Counted from the stretch's first letter, positions 36,169-44,862 are shown. The stretch: DNA of 64,000 nucleotides from an uncultured Ferrovibrio sp. (GCF_937960835.1 NZ_CALGPC010000013.1:150277-214276), one strand, 5' to 3'. The notes: a model not told the origin generated them from the sequence alone. Program-made: numbers and translations.

Positions 36169-36255
36169 TTAAATTAATTTAACTCGGCGGCGAGCCGGGA
36201 TTTCGCCATAGTGGTCGGGCCTGAAGCATATCGCTTCGGGCCCTTCCCGTTTTTT
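36169..36255 (+). terminator. Terminator region after the TonB receptor
   Basis: An 11-bp stem with one G-T pair (36217-36227 with 36233-36243, loop ATATC) is followed by TTCCCG and six T (36250-36255). Five bases after the receptor stop lies a perfect AT palindrome, TTAAATTAATTTAA (36169-36182). The 132 bases before the next start hold no gene. Confidence 0.65.
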
Positions 36256-36296
36256 GCAGCCTCCAGTATTTGCGGTCTACAGTTTCTGAGGTCCGA

Positions 36297-38030
36297 ATGT
36301 CGCGATTTGCCGCCTTCTTCCGCGCCGTCTGGTGTCTGGCCAAGCCCTATTTCCTCGATCCCCAGGTCCGCCTCGGCGCCTGGATGCTGCTCGTTGCCAT
36401 CGTCGCGCTGAACCTGGCCAGCGTGGGCTTAAGCGTGTGGTTCAATTACTGGTACAACGATTTCTACAACGCCCTGCAGGAGAAGGATTTTGACAGCTTC
36501 AAGACCCTGCTGCTGTATTTTGCCGGCGTTGCCGCCGCCTTCATCGTCGTCGCCGTCTACAAATACTATCTGCAATCGCTGCTGGAGGTGCGCTGGCGCC
36601 GGTGGCTGACCGAGCATTGGGCACGCGACTGGCTGGAGGACAAGCGCTATTACCACATGCAGATGCTCGGGCTGGATACCGACAACCCGGACCAGCGCAT
36701 TGCCGAGGATCTGCGGCTTTTTCCCGCCTATTCGCTGTCGCTGACGCTTGGCCTGCTCAATGCCGTCGTCTCGCTGGTTTCCTTCCTTGGCATTCTGTGG
36801 ACCCTGTCGGGCGATTTCGCCATCGCCCTGGGCGGCACCGAATATCACATCCCCGGCTACATGGTCTGGGTCGCCATCGTCTATGCCGCCGCCGGCACCT
36901 GGCTGACCCATCTGATCGGCCGGCCGCTGGTGCGGCTCAATTTCGACAAGCAGCGCGTGGAAGCCGATTTCCGCTTCCATCTGGTGCGCATCCGCGAACA
37001 TGCCGAAAGCATCGCCTTCCAGAATGGCGAAACGGTCGAGCGGGCCGGGCTGGAGCGGCGTTTTGCCGCGGTGTTCGACAATTTCATCGCCATCATGAAG
37101 CGCACCAAGCTGCTCATCTGGTTCACGTCAGGCTATGGCCAGATCGCCGTGATCTTCCCCTTCGTGGTCGGCGCGCCGCGCTATTTCAGCGGCGCTTTGC
37201 CGCTGGGCGGCCTGATGCAGACGGTTTCTGCCTTCGGCCAGGTGCAGGAGGCGCTCAGCTACATCATCAATGCCTATACCGAGATTGCCGAATGGCGCGC
37301 CGTGATCGAGCGTCTGACCGGCTTTCAGCGCGGCATGGAGAAGGCTCGCGCGCTCAGCGCCCGGTCGGCCATCGCGGTCTCACGCGAGGGCGACCGCATT
37401 GCGGTGAACGATCTCGCCCTTGGCCTGCCCGACGGCCGGGCGCTGTTGCAGGTGAATTCTCTTGCGCTGGCACCGGGCGAAAGCCTGCTGCTGCAGGGCC
37501 GCTCAGGCGGCGGCAAGACGACACTGCTGCGCGCGCTCGCCGGGCTGTGGCTGTTCGGCCGCGGCAAGGTGATGCGGCCTGCGGACGAGCAGAGCCTGTT
37601 CCTGCCGCAGAAACCCTATCTGCCGCTGGGAAGCCTGCGCGCGGCGCTCGCCTATCCACATGATCCGGCGCGTTTCAGCGAGGCGGATTATCGTGCGGCG
37701 CTGGAGGCACTTGATCTTGCGCATCTCGCGCCGCGTCTGGACGAGGAAGCGTACTGGACGCAGCAGCTTTCCGGCGGCGAGCAGCAGCGCGTGCAGCTTG
37801 CCCGCGCCCTGCTGCTGAAACCGCGCTGGCTCTATATGGACGAAGCGACGTCGGCGCTGGATGAGAAGACGGAAGCCAGGGCGCTGGAGGCGCTGCGGAC
37901 CGGCCTGCCGGGTACGGCCATTCTCAGCATCGGCCATCGCCCGGCTTTGCGCGGCTTCCATCAGAAAAGCCTGGAGATCGAACCCGGCGCAGCGAAAACA
38001 GGCATCGCGCAGCTTATGGCTGCGACCTGA
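36297..38030 (+). CDS. SbmA/BacA-like ABC exporter-fold transporter, fused ATPase
   Basis: 577 residues, membrane and ATPase parts in one chain (ABC_membrane_2 / YddA type). About six membrane helices lie in residues 20-340 (WMLLVAIVALNLASVGLSVWF, TLLLYFAGVAAAFIVVAVYKY, with the signature FNYWYNDFYNALQEKDF and YYHMQMLGLDTDNPDQRIAEDLRLF). The ATPase has Walker A GRSGGGKTTLLR near 402, LSGGEQQRVQLARALLLKPRWLYMDEATSALDE and a switch His. Relatives import peptides, cobalamin or vitamin-like molecules, or shape very-long-chain lipids; the substrate is open. The ATG at 36297 is chosen over 36270 because it opens the conserved N-terminus. Confidence 0.9.
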   Translation: MSRFAAFFRAVWCLAKPYFLDPQVRLGAWMLLVAIVALNLASVGLSVWFNYWYNDFYNALQEKDFDSFKTLLLYFAGVAAAFIVVAVYKYYLQSLLEVRWRRWLTEHWARDWLEDKRYYHMQMLGLDTDNPDQRIAEDLRLFPAYSLSLTLGLLNAVVSLVSFLGILWTLSGDFAIALGGTEYHIPGYMVWVAIVYAAAGTWLTHLIGRPLVRLNFDKQRVEADFRFHLVRIREHAESIAFQNGETVERAGLERRFAAVFDNFIAIMKRTKLLIWFTSGYGQIAVIFPFVVGAPRYFSGALPLGGLMQTVSAFGQVQEALSYIINAYTEIAEWRAVIERLTGFQRGMEKARALSARSAIAVSREGDRIAVNDLALGLPDGRALLQVNSLALAPGESLLLQGRSGGGKTTLLRALAGLWLFGRGKVMRPADEQSLFLPQKPYLPLGSLRAALAYPHDPARFSEADYRAALEALDLAHLAPRLDEEAYWTQQLSGGEQQRVQLARALLLKPRWLYMDEATSALDEKTEARALEALRTGLPGTAILSIGHRPALRGFHQKSLEIEPGAAKTGIAQLMAAT

Positions 38031-38057
38031 CGCTTTAGCCTTGCCTTGGTCGGTGCT

Positions 38058-39047
38058 TCAGCCCCAGGGCCCGCGGCGGCGGGCATTGGCGGTACGGCCG
38101 CTGCGCGGCACCGAACCGGCGCCTCCCGCGCTCGCAACCGGGCCGGTCGACATATTCGCCGCCGCATAGGCCGGCGCGGGCCGGCTGCTGCCGCGCATGC
38201 TGGCGGCCAGCTGCATCAGGGCGGCGACGCGGTTCTCGGTACTTGGATGGGTCGAGAACAGGTTGTCCATGCCGCGGCCATGCAGCGGATTGACGATGAA
38301 CATATGCGCGGTGGCCGGATTGCTCTCCGCCTGCTCGTTCGGGATGCGCTCGGCGCTGCGGCTGATGCGCTGCAGAGCCGAGGCGAGCCAGGTCGGATCG
38401 CCGGCAATCGCCGCGCCCTCGCGGTCGGCGGCATATTCGCGGCTGCGGCTGATCGCCATCTGCACCAGCATGGCGGCGATCGGCGCCAGGATCATGACCG
38501 CCAGCGAGCCGACGATGCCGAGCGGATTGTTGCGGTTGTCGGAATGGCTGCTCATGCCGAAGAACATGGCGAAATTGGCCAGCATGCCGATGGCGCCGGC
38601 AAGCGTGGCGGTGATCGTCATGATCAGCGTGTCGCGGTTCTTGATATGCGCCAGCTCGTGCGCCATCACGCCGGCGATCTCTTCGCGGCTCAAGCTGTGC
38701 AGCAGGCCGGTAGTGGCGGCGACGGCAGCATTCTGCGGGTTGCGGCCGGTGGCAAAGGCATTCGGCTGATCGTTGTCGATGACATAGACGCGCGGCATCG
38801 GCAGGCCGGCATTGCGCGCCAGCTCGGCGATCATGCCATAGAATTCCGGCGCGGTGCGCGCATCCACTTCGCGCGCGCCATACATCGACAGTACCATCTT
38901 GTCGCTGTTCCAGTAGGCGAAGAAGTTCATCACCGCAGCGACCGCCAGCGCGATGAGCATGCCGGACTCGCCGCCGATCAGAAAACCGACAGCGCCGAAC
39001 AGGCCGGTCATCGCAGCCAGCAACAAACCTGTCTTCAGATAATTCAT
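38058..39047 (-). CDS. htpX: Membrane zinc metalloprotease HtpX
   Basis: Quality-control protease of the inner membrane, 329 residues. Two N-terminal helices (LLLAAMTGLFGAVGFLIGG, MLIALAVAAVMNFFAYW), the zinc motif HELAH in IAGVMAHELAHIKNRDTLI near 129, two further helices (ATLAGAIGMLANFAMFFG, LAVMILAPIAAMLVQMAIS) and the third-ligand region REYAADREGA. The C-terminal 50 residues (GSSRPAPAYAAANMSTGPVASAGGAGSVPRSGRTANARRRGPWG) are low complexity. It is divergent from the SdhAF4-like gene. Confidence 0.95.
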   Translation of the reverse strand: MNYLKTGLLLAAMTGLFGAVGFLIGGESGMLIALAVAAVMNFFAYWNSDKMVLSMYGAREVDARTAPEFYGMIAELARNAGLPMPRVYVIDNDQPNAFATGRNPQNAAVAATTGLLHSLSREEIAGVMAHELAHIKNRDTLIMTITATLAGAIGMLANFAMFFGMSSHSDNRNNPLGIVGSLAVMILAPIAAMLVQMAISRSREYAADREGAAIAGDPTWLASALQRISRSAERIPNEQAESNPATAHMFIVNPLHGRGMDNLFSTHPSTENRVAALMQLAASMRGSSRPAPAYAAANMSTGPVASAGGAGSVPRSGRTANARRRGPWG

Positions 39048-39161
39048 GCCTCAACCCTCGGTGCCGGACGGCCTTTGCAAGCCTGCTGGCGCACTATATG
39101 TAGGAAGGGACATAGTCCCTCCGCAAGACATCTCTTGCCGCTGCCGCCGGATGGAAAGCCT

Positions 39162-39389
39162 GTGACCGACAAACCTGTTTCTTCCTCTCAAGCGACCCTC
39201 GCCGAACTGGCCGAAGGCGGCAAAGCCGTCGACGACCGCCCGATCGACCCGGCCACCGGCAAGCCGCTGGCGCCGGCCCAGCCGGCGGTCAAGCTCACCC
39301 AGGCGCCCGGCGAGGAGGACGGTCCCAAAGGCCCGGAGCCGACCCGCTATGGGGACTGGGAGCGCAAGGGTATCGTCTCCGACTTCTGA
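39162..39389 (+). CDS. DUF1674 / SdhAF4-type succinate dehydrogenase assembly factor
   Basis: 75 residues starting at GTG 39162 (VTDKPVSSSQATLAELAEGG). It ends with the family signature GPEPTRYGDWERKGIVSDF, the motif of SDHAF4 and its alphaproteobacterial homologues, which help flavinated SdhA. The N-terminal part is low complexity. The frame is open far upstream but that part overlaps htpX in antisense. No sdh genes are in the window. Confidence 0.85.
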   Translation: MTDKPVSSSQATLAELAEGGKAVDDRPIDPATGKPLAPAQPAVKLTQAPGEEDGPKGPEPTRYGDWERKGIVSDF

Positions 39390-39523
39390 GGCTGATTTTA
39401 GGCCCGATTAGGTCCGAATTGGGGCGGACAGCCCGCCACGGGCGGCTTGCGCCGCCCCGGCCCTTGCCTATACTCCGCCCGCTTTTCCGTTCCTTTTTTT
39501 GATTTCCCGACAGGAGTGCGCCG

Positions 39524-40744
39524 ATGAGCGGCAGCAAGCGTGGCAGCGTCAAGAAGGTGGTTCTGGCCTATTCCGGCGGTCTCGACACCTCGGTGATCCT
39601 CAAATGGCTGCAGGAGACCTATGGCTGCGAGGTGGTGACCTTCACCGCCGATCTCGGCCAAGGCGAGGAGCTGGAGCCGGCCCGTCGCAAGGCCGAGATG
39701 CTCGGCGTGAAGCAGATCTTCATCGAGGACCTGCGCGAGGAATTCGTGCGCGACTTCGTCTTCCCGATGTTTCGCGCCAATGCCATGTACGAGGGCCTCT
39801 ACCTGCTCGGCACCTCGATTGCCCGGCCGCTGATCGCCAAGCGCCAGATCGAGATCGCCCGCGAAGTCGGCGCCGATGCGGTCTGCCATGGCGCCACCGG
39901 CAAGGGCAATGACCAGGTCCGCTTCGAGCTTGGCTATTACGCGCTCAATCCCGACATCAAGGTGATCGCGCCCTGGCGCGAATGGGAGCTGAACTCGCGC
40001 ACCGCGCTGATCGACTTCGCCGAGAAGCATCAGATCCCGATCGCCAAGGACAAGCGCGGCGAGGCTCCCTTCTCGGTCGACGCCAACCTTCTGCACATCT
40101 CCGCCGAGGGCAAGGTGCTGGAGGATCCCTGGCAGGAAGCGCCGGATTTCGTCTATTCGCGCACCGTCGACCCGGAGAAGGCGCCGGACAAGCCGGAATA
40201 CATCGAGATCGAGTTCAAGAAGGGCGATCCCATCGCCATCAACGGCGAGAAGCTGTCGCCGGCTGCCCTGCTGACCAGGCTGAACGAGCTGGGCGGCAAG
40301 CATGGCATCGGCCGCCTCGATCTTCTGGAGAACCGTTTCGTCGGCATGAAGAGCCGCGGCATCTACGAAACCCCGGGCGGCACCATCCTGCATTACGCCC
40401 ATCGCGGCATCGAGCAGGCGACACTGGACCGCGGCGCGGCGCATCTGAAGGACGAGCTGATGCCGCGCTATGCCGAACTGATCTATAACGGCTTCTGGTT
40501 CTCGCCCGAGCGCGAGATGCTCCAGGCGCTGATCGACAAGAGCCAGGAGAATGTCGAGGGTACCGTGCGGCTGAAGCTCTACAAGGGCTCCGCCAGCGTG
40601 GTCGGCCGCAAGTCGCCCAAGTCGCTCTACTCGCTCAGCCACGTCACCTTCGAGGCGGATTCGGTCTACGACCAGAAGGACGCGGCCGGCTTCATCAAGC
40701 TGAATGCGCTGCGGCTGCGGCTGCTCAACCGCCAGAAGAACTGA
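39524..40744 (+). CDS. argG: Argininosuccinate synthase
   Basis: Joins citrulline and aspartate with ATP in arginine synthesis. 406 residues. The N-type ATP pyrophosphatase loop is VVLAYSGGLDTSVILKWL near 12, then CHGATGKGNDQVRFELGYYALNP near 125 and SVDANLLHISAEGKVLEDPW near 180. Length and C-terminus are normal. A GGAG ribosome site precedes the ATG at 39524 and a strong terminator follows. Confidence 0.98.
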   Translation: MSGSKRGSVKKVVLAYSGGLDTSVILKWLQETYGCEVVTFTADLGQGEELEPARRKAEMLGVKQIFIEDLREEFVRDFVFPMFRANAMYEGLYLLGTSIARPLIAKRQIEIAREVGADAVCHGATGKGNDQVRFELGYYALNPDIKVIAPWREWELNSRTALIDFAEKHQIPIAKDKRGEAPFSVDANLLHISAEGKVLEDPWQEAPDFVYSRTVDPEKAPDKPEYIEIEFKKGDPIAINGEKLSPAALLTRLNELGGKHGIGRLDLLENRFVGMKSRGIYETPGGTILHYAHRGIEQATLDRGAAHLKDELMPRYAELIYNGFWFSPEREMLQALIDKSQENVEGTVRLKLYKGSASVVGRKSPKSLYSLSHVTFEADSVYDQKDAAGFIKLNALRLRLLNRQKN

Positions 40745-40776
40745 ACGCAGCTCTCCCGCCAGACGGACTGCCATCG

Positions 40777-40805
40777 AAACGCGGGCCCAAAAGGCCCGCG
40801 TTTTT
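40777..40805 (+). terminator. Intrinsic terminator of argG
   Basis: An 11-bp stem (40777-40787 with 40793-40803, loop CAAAA) runs into five T at 40801-40805, 33 bases past the argG stop. Confidence 0.93.
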
Positions 40806-41006
40806 GTTAACCATCGTATTTATGTCACAGCGCGGGCCCAAACGTGCAGAAACGGGCCGAATATGTCACAGGCGGCCACGCGATGGTCGCAGCTCACGGT
40901 ATCGGGTTCCGACTACACTGGCGGAAGTTCTGAAAGGGACTGCAGCGCCGCGTTCTCCTCCATGCTTTTCGCCAGCGGCCTGCCCCGTAGAAGACAGGAG
41001 GTCGCC

Positions 41007-41225
41007 ATGGCAATCCGCAACGTCGGTCCGGTTGACGCCTACCGCCGCACGACCAATGCCACCGCACGGTGGCAGGAAGAATTGATCTGGCAGCGCGCCC
41101 TGCGCCGTCTGGATAAGCCCGGCCGCTCCCAGAAAACCAGGAAGAAGAGCATTACCAGCGTCTTCTCGCTGTTCCGCAACCGCCTGGGCAAGCATCTCGG
41201 CCGCCAGGTCGATATCTACGTCTGA
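41007..41225 (+). CDS. Small basic unknown protein
   Basis: 72 residues, strongly basic (RWQEELIWQRALRRLDKPGRSQKTRKKSITSVFSLFRNRLGKHLGRQV), with no signal or membrane segment. AGGAGG stands seven bases before the ATG at 41007. The upstream 200 bases carry two TATGTCACAG repeats (40821-40830, 40862-40871) that contain the ECF41 -35 word. The last four codons with the stop, ATCTACGTCTGA, are tandemly duplicated just after the gene (41226-41237). No family recognised; nucleic-acid binding would fit the charge but is a guess. Confidence 0.65.
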   Translation: MAIRNVGPVDAYRRTTNATARWQEELIWQRALRRLDKPGRSQKTRKKSITSVFSLFRNRLGKHLGRQVDIYV

Positions 41226-41266
41226 ATCTACGTCTGATCGTTAGTGTCTGATCGTAGTTACGGCCT

Positions 41267-42175
41267 CTACAGCACCGGCAGGCGCAAAAGCTTGTCGGGA
41301 TTGCGCACGATGAAGACGTTGCGCACCAGCCCATCCGCGATATCCACCGCCATCGCCAGATACGGCGTTTCCCCCTGATAGAAGACCCAGCCCGGCTGGC
41401 CGTTCACCCGCGCCATGACGCGCCGCAGATCCCTGGGCTGCTTCGGCGCGATGCCAAGGAAGAAGCGTGCCACCTTGTCGGCGCCATGGATGACGTTCAG
41501 TGCAGCCTTCGCCTTGCCGCCGCCATCCGACCACAGCAGCACATCCTGGGCCAGCACGCCGGCAAAGGCCGCCGCATCGCCCGCCCGCGTGGCGGCGGCG
41601 AATTTCTCCGCCAGGGCGCGCGCGGCATTGCTGTCGGCGCTAAAGCGCGGCCGCTCTTCCCTGATCCGTTTGGCGGCGCGGCTGACGAGCTGGCGGCAGG
41701 CGGCCTCGCTCTTTTTCAGGATTTCGGCGATCTGCGGATAATCGTAATCGAATGCCTCACGCAGCAGATAGGCCGCGCGCTCGGCCGGACTTAGGCGTTC
41801 CAGCAGGACCAGCAAGGCCATCGAGAGATCGTCGGCCGTCTCGCCCGGCTCGGCGGCGACGTCGAGTTCGATCAGCGGCTCCGGCAGCCAGGTGCCGGGA
41901 TACTGCTCGCGCTCCAGCTTGGCCTGGCGCAGGCGGTCGATGCAGATGCGGGTGCAGGCGGTCACCAGCCAGGCTTCCGGCACCTGGATCGCCGCCGTAT
42001 CCGTGCGGTGCCAGCGCAGATAGGTGTCCTGCACGGCATCCTCCGCATCGCCCACCGTCGCCAGCATGCGATAGGCAAGGCCGAAGAGCCGCTTGCGATG
42101 CCGCTCGAAGATTTCGGCCTTGCTGTTCATCACATGACTGTCCATCACCAGGCTGTCCATCACCAGGCTGCCCAT
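41267..42175 (-). CDS. ECF41-family sigma factor with SnoaL-like C-terminal domain
   Basis: 302 residues. Sigma-2 region FERHRKRLFGLAYRMLATVGDAEDAVQDTYLRWHR, sigma-4 region LSPAERAAYLLREAFDYDYPQIAEILKKSEAACRQLVSRAAKRI, then an NTF2/SnoaL-like domain with the ECF41 hallmarks DGGGK (in LLWSDGGGKAKA) and NPDKL (in IVRNPDKLLRL). In ECF41 proteins this extension replaces an anti-sigma factor. The gene follows its CMD partner by 16 bases. The 5' end is made of 15-base repeats that each start with ATG (MGSLV, MDSLV, MDSHV, MNSKA), so translation could start at 42175, 42160, 42145 or 42130. Confidence 0.93.
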   Translation of the reverse strand: MGSLVMDSLVMDSHVMNSKAEIFERHRKRLFGLAYRMLATVGDAEDAVQDTYLRWHRTDTAAIQVPEAWLVTACTRICIDRLRQAKLEREQYPGTWLPEPLIELDVAAEPGETADDLSMALLVLLERLSPAERAAYLLREAFDYDYPQIAEILKKSEAACRQLVSRAAKRIREERPRFSADSNAARALAEKFAAATRAGDAAAFAGVLAQDVLLWSDGGGKAKAALNVIHGADKVARFFLGIAPKQPRDLRRVMARVNGQPGWVFYQGETPYLAMAVDIADGLVRNVFIVRNPDKLLRLPVL

Positions 42176-42191
42176 CGCCAGGCGCCCATCC

Positions 42192-42737
42192 TCAGGCCGC
42201 CTGCACGTTCACGAGGCTGCAGCTTTTCGCATAGCCGAGCGCGCGCTTCACCGCCGGATAAAACCGCGCAATGGCAATGCTGAACGCCAGTTCCATCATC
42301 GCAGCGCGCCCATACTGCCGCTCCAGGACAAGGCGCATATCTTCCATCTCCGGCGCATTGGCCGCAACCGCCCGCCCGAAGCGCCAGGCCAGCGCCAAAG
42401 GCTCGGGCAGCAATTCCGGCTTGCCATCGAGGGCGGCCTGCAAAAGACGCGGATTGATGCCGATGGCGCGGTCGATGTTCACATGGATCTGCACGCATTC
42501 GCCGCAATCCTCGGCCTGGACGGCGCCCAGCGTGGCGAAGGCGCAGATTTCCGCCGGCAGATTGTTCCCGGCATCGTTGCGGTTCATCATCGAGATGGCC
42601 TGCAGCTTGTCCAGAACAGGAGAGCCGAGCTCGGCCATCTCACGCATATAGTCGAGCCGCACGCCCAGCTGGCGTTCGGCCTCGATCACGCCGGCCATGG
42701 CCTTGGCCTTATTGTCGGAAAGAAAAGCTTGGGTCAT
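42192..42737 (-). CDS. Carboxymuconolactone decarboxylase / AhpD-like protein of the ECF41 unit
   Basis: 181 residues. The AhpD-type motif E-x-C-x-x-C-x-x-x-H is present in AEDCGECVQIH near 82, so a thiol peroxidase- or disulfide-type reaction is possible. The helices around it (LQAISMMNRNDAGNNLPAEICAFATLGAVQ) are typical of CMD. CMD genes are one of the three usual partners of ECF41 sigma factors. AGAAGGA stands before the ATG at 42737, and a good ECF41 promoter lies 35 bases upstream. Confidence 0.9.
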   Translation of the reverse strand: MTQAFLSDNKAKAMAGVIEAERQLGVRLDYMREMAELGSPVLDKLQAISMMNRNDAGNNLPAEICAFATLGAVQAEDCGECVQIHVNIDRAIGINPRLLQAALDGKPELLPEPLALAWRFGRAVAANAPEMEDMRLVLERQYGRAAMMELAFSIAIARFYPAVKRALGYAKSCSLVNVQAA

Positions 42738-42771
42738 TGCGATATCCTTCTGCTGCAAGGGATACCGCATA

Positions 42772-42798
42772 GACGGGCTGCCGGGCCTGCCCGTGACA
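42772..42798 (-). promoter_or_regulatory. ECF41-type promoter of the CMD-sigma operon
   Basis: On the minus strand, -35 TGTCACG (42792-42798), a 16-base spacer and -10 CGTC (42772-42775). The published ECF41 consensus is TGTCACA and CGTC with this spacing. It lies immediately upstream of the CMD gene. A perfect inverted repeat GCCGGGCCTG-N7-CAGGCCCGGC (42780-42806) covers the -35 element and spacer. Confidence 0.75.
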
Positions 42799-42820
42799 GG
42801 CCCGGCAAAAAAATCGAAAA

Positions 42821-44113
42821 CTATTCGGCGCTGACGGCGCGGCGCAGGGCTTCCTGCTTCGCCAGTTCGGTATTTCGCCGGTTCCGGCGCTTGATCCACC
42901 ACATGAAGAAGCCGGTGACGGCGAAGACCGGCACGATCACGCCGGACACGAAGACGAGGAACTTGTACACCCCGCCCAGGCCGGTGCCGTAATGCAGCGC
43001 CCGCTGCCAGGCGACGATCGCCTCGCCGGCCGACATGGTCTTCGGATCGAAAACATCCATGACCCTGCCGCGCCAGGGGTCGATCAGCACGGTCACGATG
43101 GGCGCGCCGTCCTCATGGTCGCCGCGCACCATGCCGATGCGGATCGCCTGGGTCGGGCGGGTCGGCAGGAAGGCATTCAGGAAGCGGGCATCCGGCACGC
43201 TCTGCTGCGCCAGCTGGACGGCATCGCGCAGCGTCATCGGCATGCCGCCCGGCACCGGCTCGACGCGGGCCTGGAACATCGCCGCGCGCATGTCGCGGCT
43301 GGGGAAGATCGCACTGATGACGGCGCCGGTCTGCTGCGGGAAGGCGAGATAGACGCCGGTGAAATTCACCACCATGAACAGCAGCAGGGTCCAGATGCCG
43401 ACCGCGCCATGCAGGTCGCGATGCAGCCGCAGGCCCTTCGCGCCCTTGCGGATGGTGAAGGCGGATTTCCACTGGCCTGGCCGCGGCCACCAGATGACGA
43501 GACCCGAACAGCCCAGCACCAGCATGGCGATGCCGAACCAGCCGACGATCTGCCGTCCCACCCCGCCGGAAATGAAGACATGGCCATGCAGGTCGTGGAA
43601 GAAGCGGACCCAGCCGCTCATCGCCTGCTGCGTCTCCAGCACCTGCAGCGATACCGGATCGAGCAGGATCTGCAGGCTGCCGGCAAAGGGGCTGACGGCG
43701 GGAACCGCGCCAGCGGCACCGCCGCTCTGACTGCCTTGGCCAGCCTGGTTTTGACCACCTTGCTGCGCGCCGCGGAAGGCCGGGCGCTCATTCGCCATGC
43801 CGGGCCGCGACAGGCGCACGGCGGCAGGCTCGCCCAGTTCGGCGGGCCAGCGCACGGCTATGGGAATGCGGCCCGGTTCGTTATTCGCCGCCACCGCCGC
43901 AGCCACCAGTTCGTCGGGCGAGCGCCACTCGCCTACCGTCGAGACACGCGGCTCGCCCTGGCCGAACAGATGCTCGATGTCATGCGCATAGACCAGGATG
44001 CTGCCGGTGATGCCCATCATCACCAGCGGCAGGCAAAGGATCAGGCCGACCCAGAGATGAATCTGCTGCAGCCAGTAGCGCAGGCCTTTGCGGGTTTTCG
44101 GTGACTTGGCCAT
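42821..44113 (-). CDS. PepSY-associated membrane protein
   Basis: 430 residues with four membrane helices: IHLWVGLILCLPLVMMGITGSILVYAHDIEHLF near 20, GWFGIAMLVLGCSGLVIWWP near 190, IWTLLLFMVVNFTGVYLAF near 240, and KFLVFVSGVIVPVFAVTGFFMWWIKRR near 395. Large periplasmic PepSY segments lie between them, one with a Gly/Gln/Ser-rich insert near 120-145. The family is tied to siderophore uptake and possibly periplasmic iron reduction. It is third in the receptor, PiuC, PepSY set, 27 bases after piuC. Confidence 0.88.
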   Translation of the reverse strand: MAKSPKTRKGLRYWLQQIHLWVGLILCLPLVMMGITGSILVYAHDIEHLFGQGEPRVSTVGEWRSPDELVAAAVAANNEPGRIPIAVRWPAELGEPAAVRLSRPGMANERPAFRGAQQGGQNQAGQGSQSGGAAGAVPAVSPFAGSLQILLDPVSLQVLETQQAMSGWVRFFHDLHGHVFISGGVGRQIVGWFGIAMLVLGCSGLVIWWPRPGQWKSAFTIRKGAKGLRLHRDLHGAVGIWTLLLFMVVNFTGVYLAFPQQTGAVISAIFPSRDMRAAMFQARVEPVPGGMPMTLRDAVQLAQQSVPDARFLNAFLPTRPTQAIRIGMVRGDHEDGAPIVTVLIDPWRGRVMDVFDPKTMSAGEAIVAWQRALHYGTGLGGVYKFLVFVSGVIVPVFAVTGFFMWWIKRRNRRNTELAKQEALRRAVSAE

Positions 44114-44140
44114 TGAATGTCTCTTGTCTTCTTATGAGCC

Positions 44141-44824
44141 TCAGCTGTCGGCCCAGCGCCGCAGCAGGTTGTGATAGATGCCGGTCAGCTGGACCACCAC
44201 CGGATCCTTGTGGGACTTCTCGGCTGCCAGTTGCTGGATCGAGCTATCGAGCTGGAACAGCAAGGTGCGCTGGCCATCGTCGCGCACCATGCTCTGCAGC
44301 CAGAAGAAGGAGGCAACCCGGGCGCCGCGAGTTACCGGCGCAACGCGGTGCAGGCTGGTCGAAGGATAAAGAACCATGTCTCCGGCGGGCAGCTTGACGC
44401 TGTGTTCGCCGTAAGTGTCTTCAACGATGAGCTCGCCGCCGTCATATTCCTCCGGTTCGGCCAGAAACAGCGTGCAGGACAGGTCCGTGCGGATGCGGAA
44501 ATCGCCGCCGGCCGCCACACGGATCGAATTGTCGACATGAGTGCCGAACGTCTGGCCCTCGCCGTAGCGGTTGAACAGCGGTGGAAACACCTTCAGCGGC
44601 AGCGCCGCCGAGATGAAGAGCGGCGAGCGTTCCAGCGCATCGAGGATCACCTCACCGATCTGGCGCGCCGCAGGCGATCCTTCCGGCAGCTGCATGTTGT
44701 TTTTCGCCAGCGCCGACTGATATCCGGAGGTGGCGTTGCCATCGACCCATTCGGCGGCATCCATGATCTGACGGCATTGCGCCACCTGCTGTTTGGTCAG
44801 CACTCCGGGAATGCGCAGCATCAT
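44141..44824 (-). CDS. PKHD-type Fe(II)/2-oxoglutarate hydroxylase (PiuC-like)
   Basis: 227 residues. The iron ligands H-x-D...H are in FGTHVDNSIR near 98 and STSLHRVAPVTRGAR near 157, the latter Arg binding 2-oxoglutarate. N-terminal LRIPGVLTKQQVAQCRQIMDAAEWVDG and the C-terminal helical tail are those of PiuC/YbiX, which are co-encoded with TonB siderophore receptors. The start MMLRIPG at 44824 is natural. A hairpin at 44863-44891 separates it from the receptor gene upstream. Confidence 0.92.
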   Translation of the reverse strand: MMLRIPGVLTKQQVAQCRQIMDAAEWVDGNATSGYQSALAKNNMQLPEGSPAARQIGEVILDALERSPLFISAALPLKVFPPLFNRYGEGQTFGTHVDNSIRVAAGGDFRIRTDLSCTLFLAEPEEYDGGELIVEDTYGEHSVKLPAGDMVLYPSTSLHRVAPVTRGARVASFFWLQSMVRDDGQRTLLFQLDSSIQQLAAEKSHKDPVVVQLTGIYHNLLRRWADS

Positions 44825-44862
44825 GGTTTCGACTCCCTATCGCGGTTTGCCGGAATGGAAAC

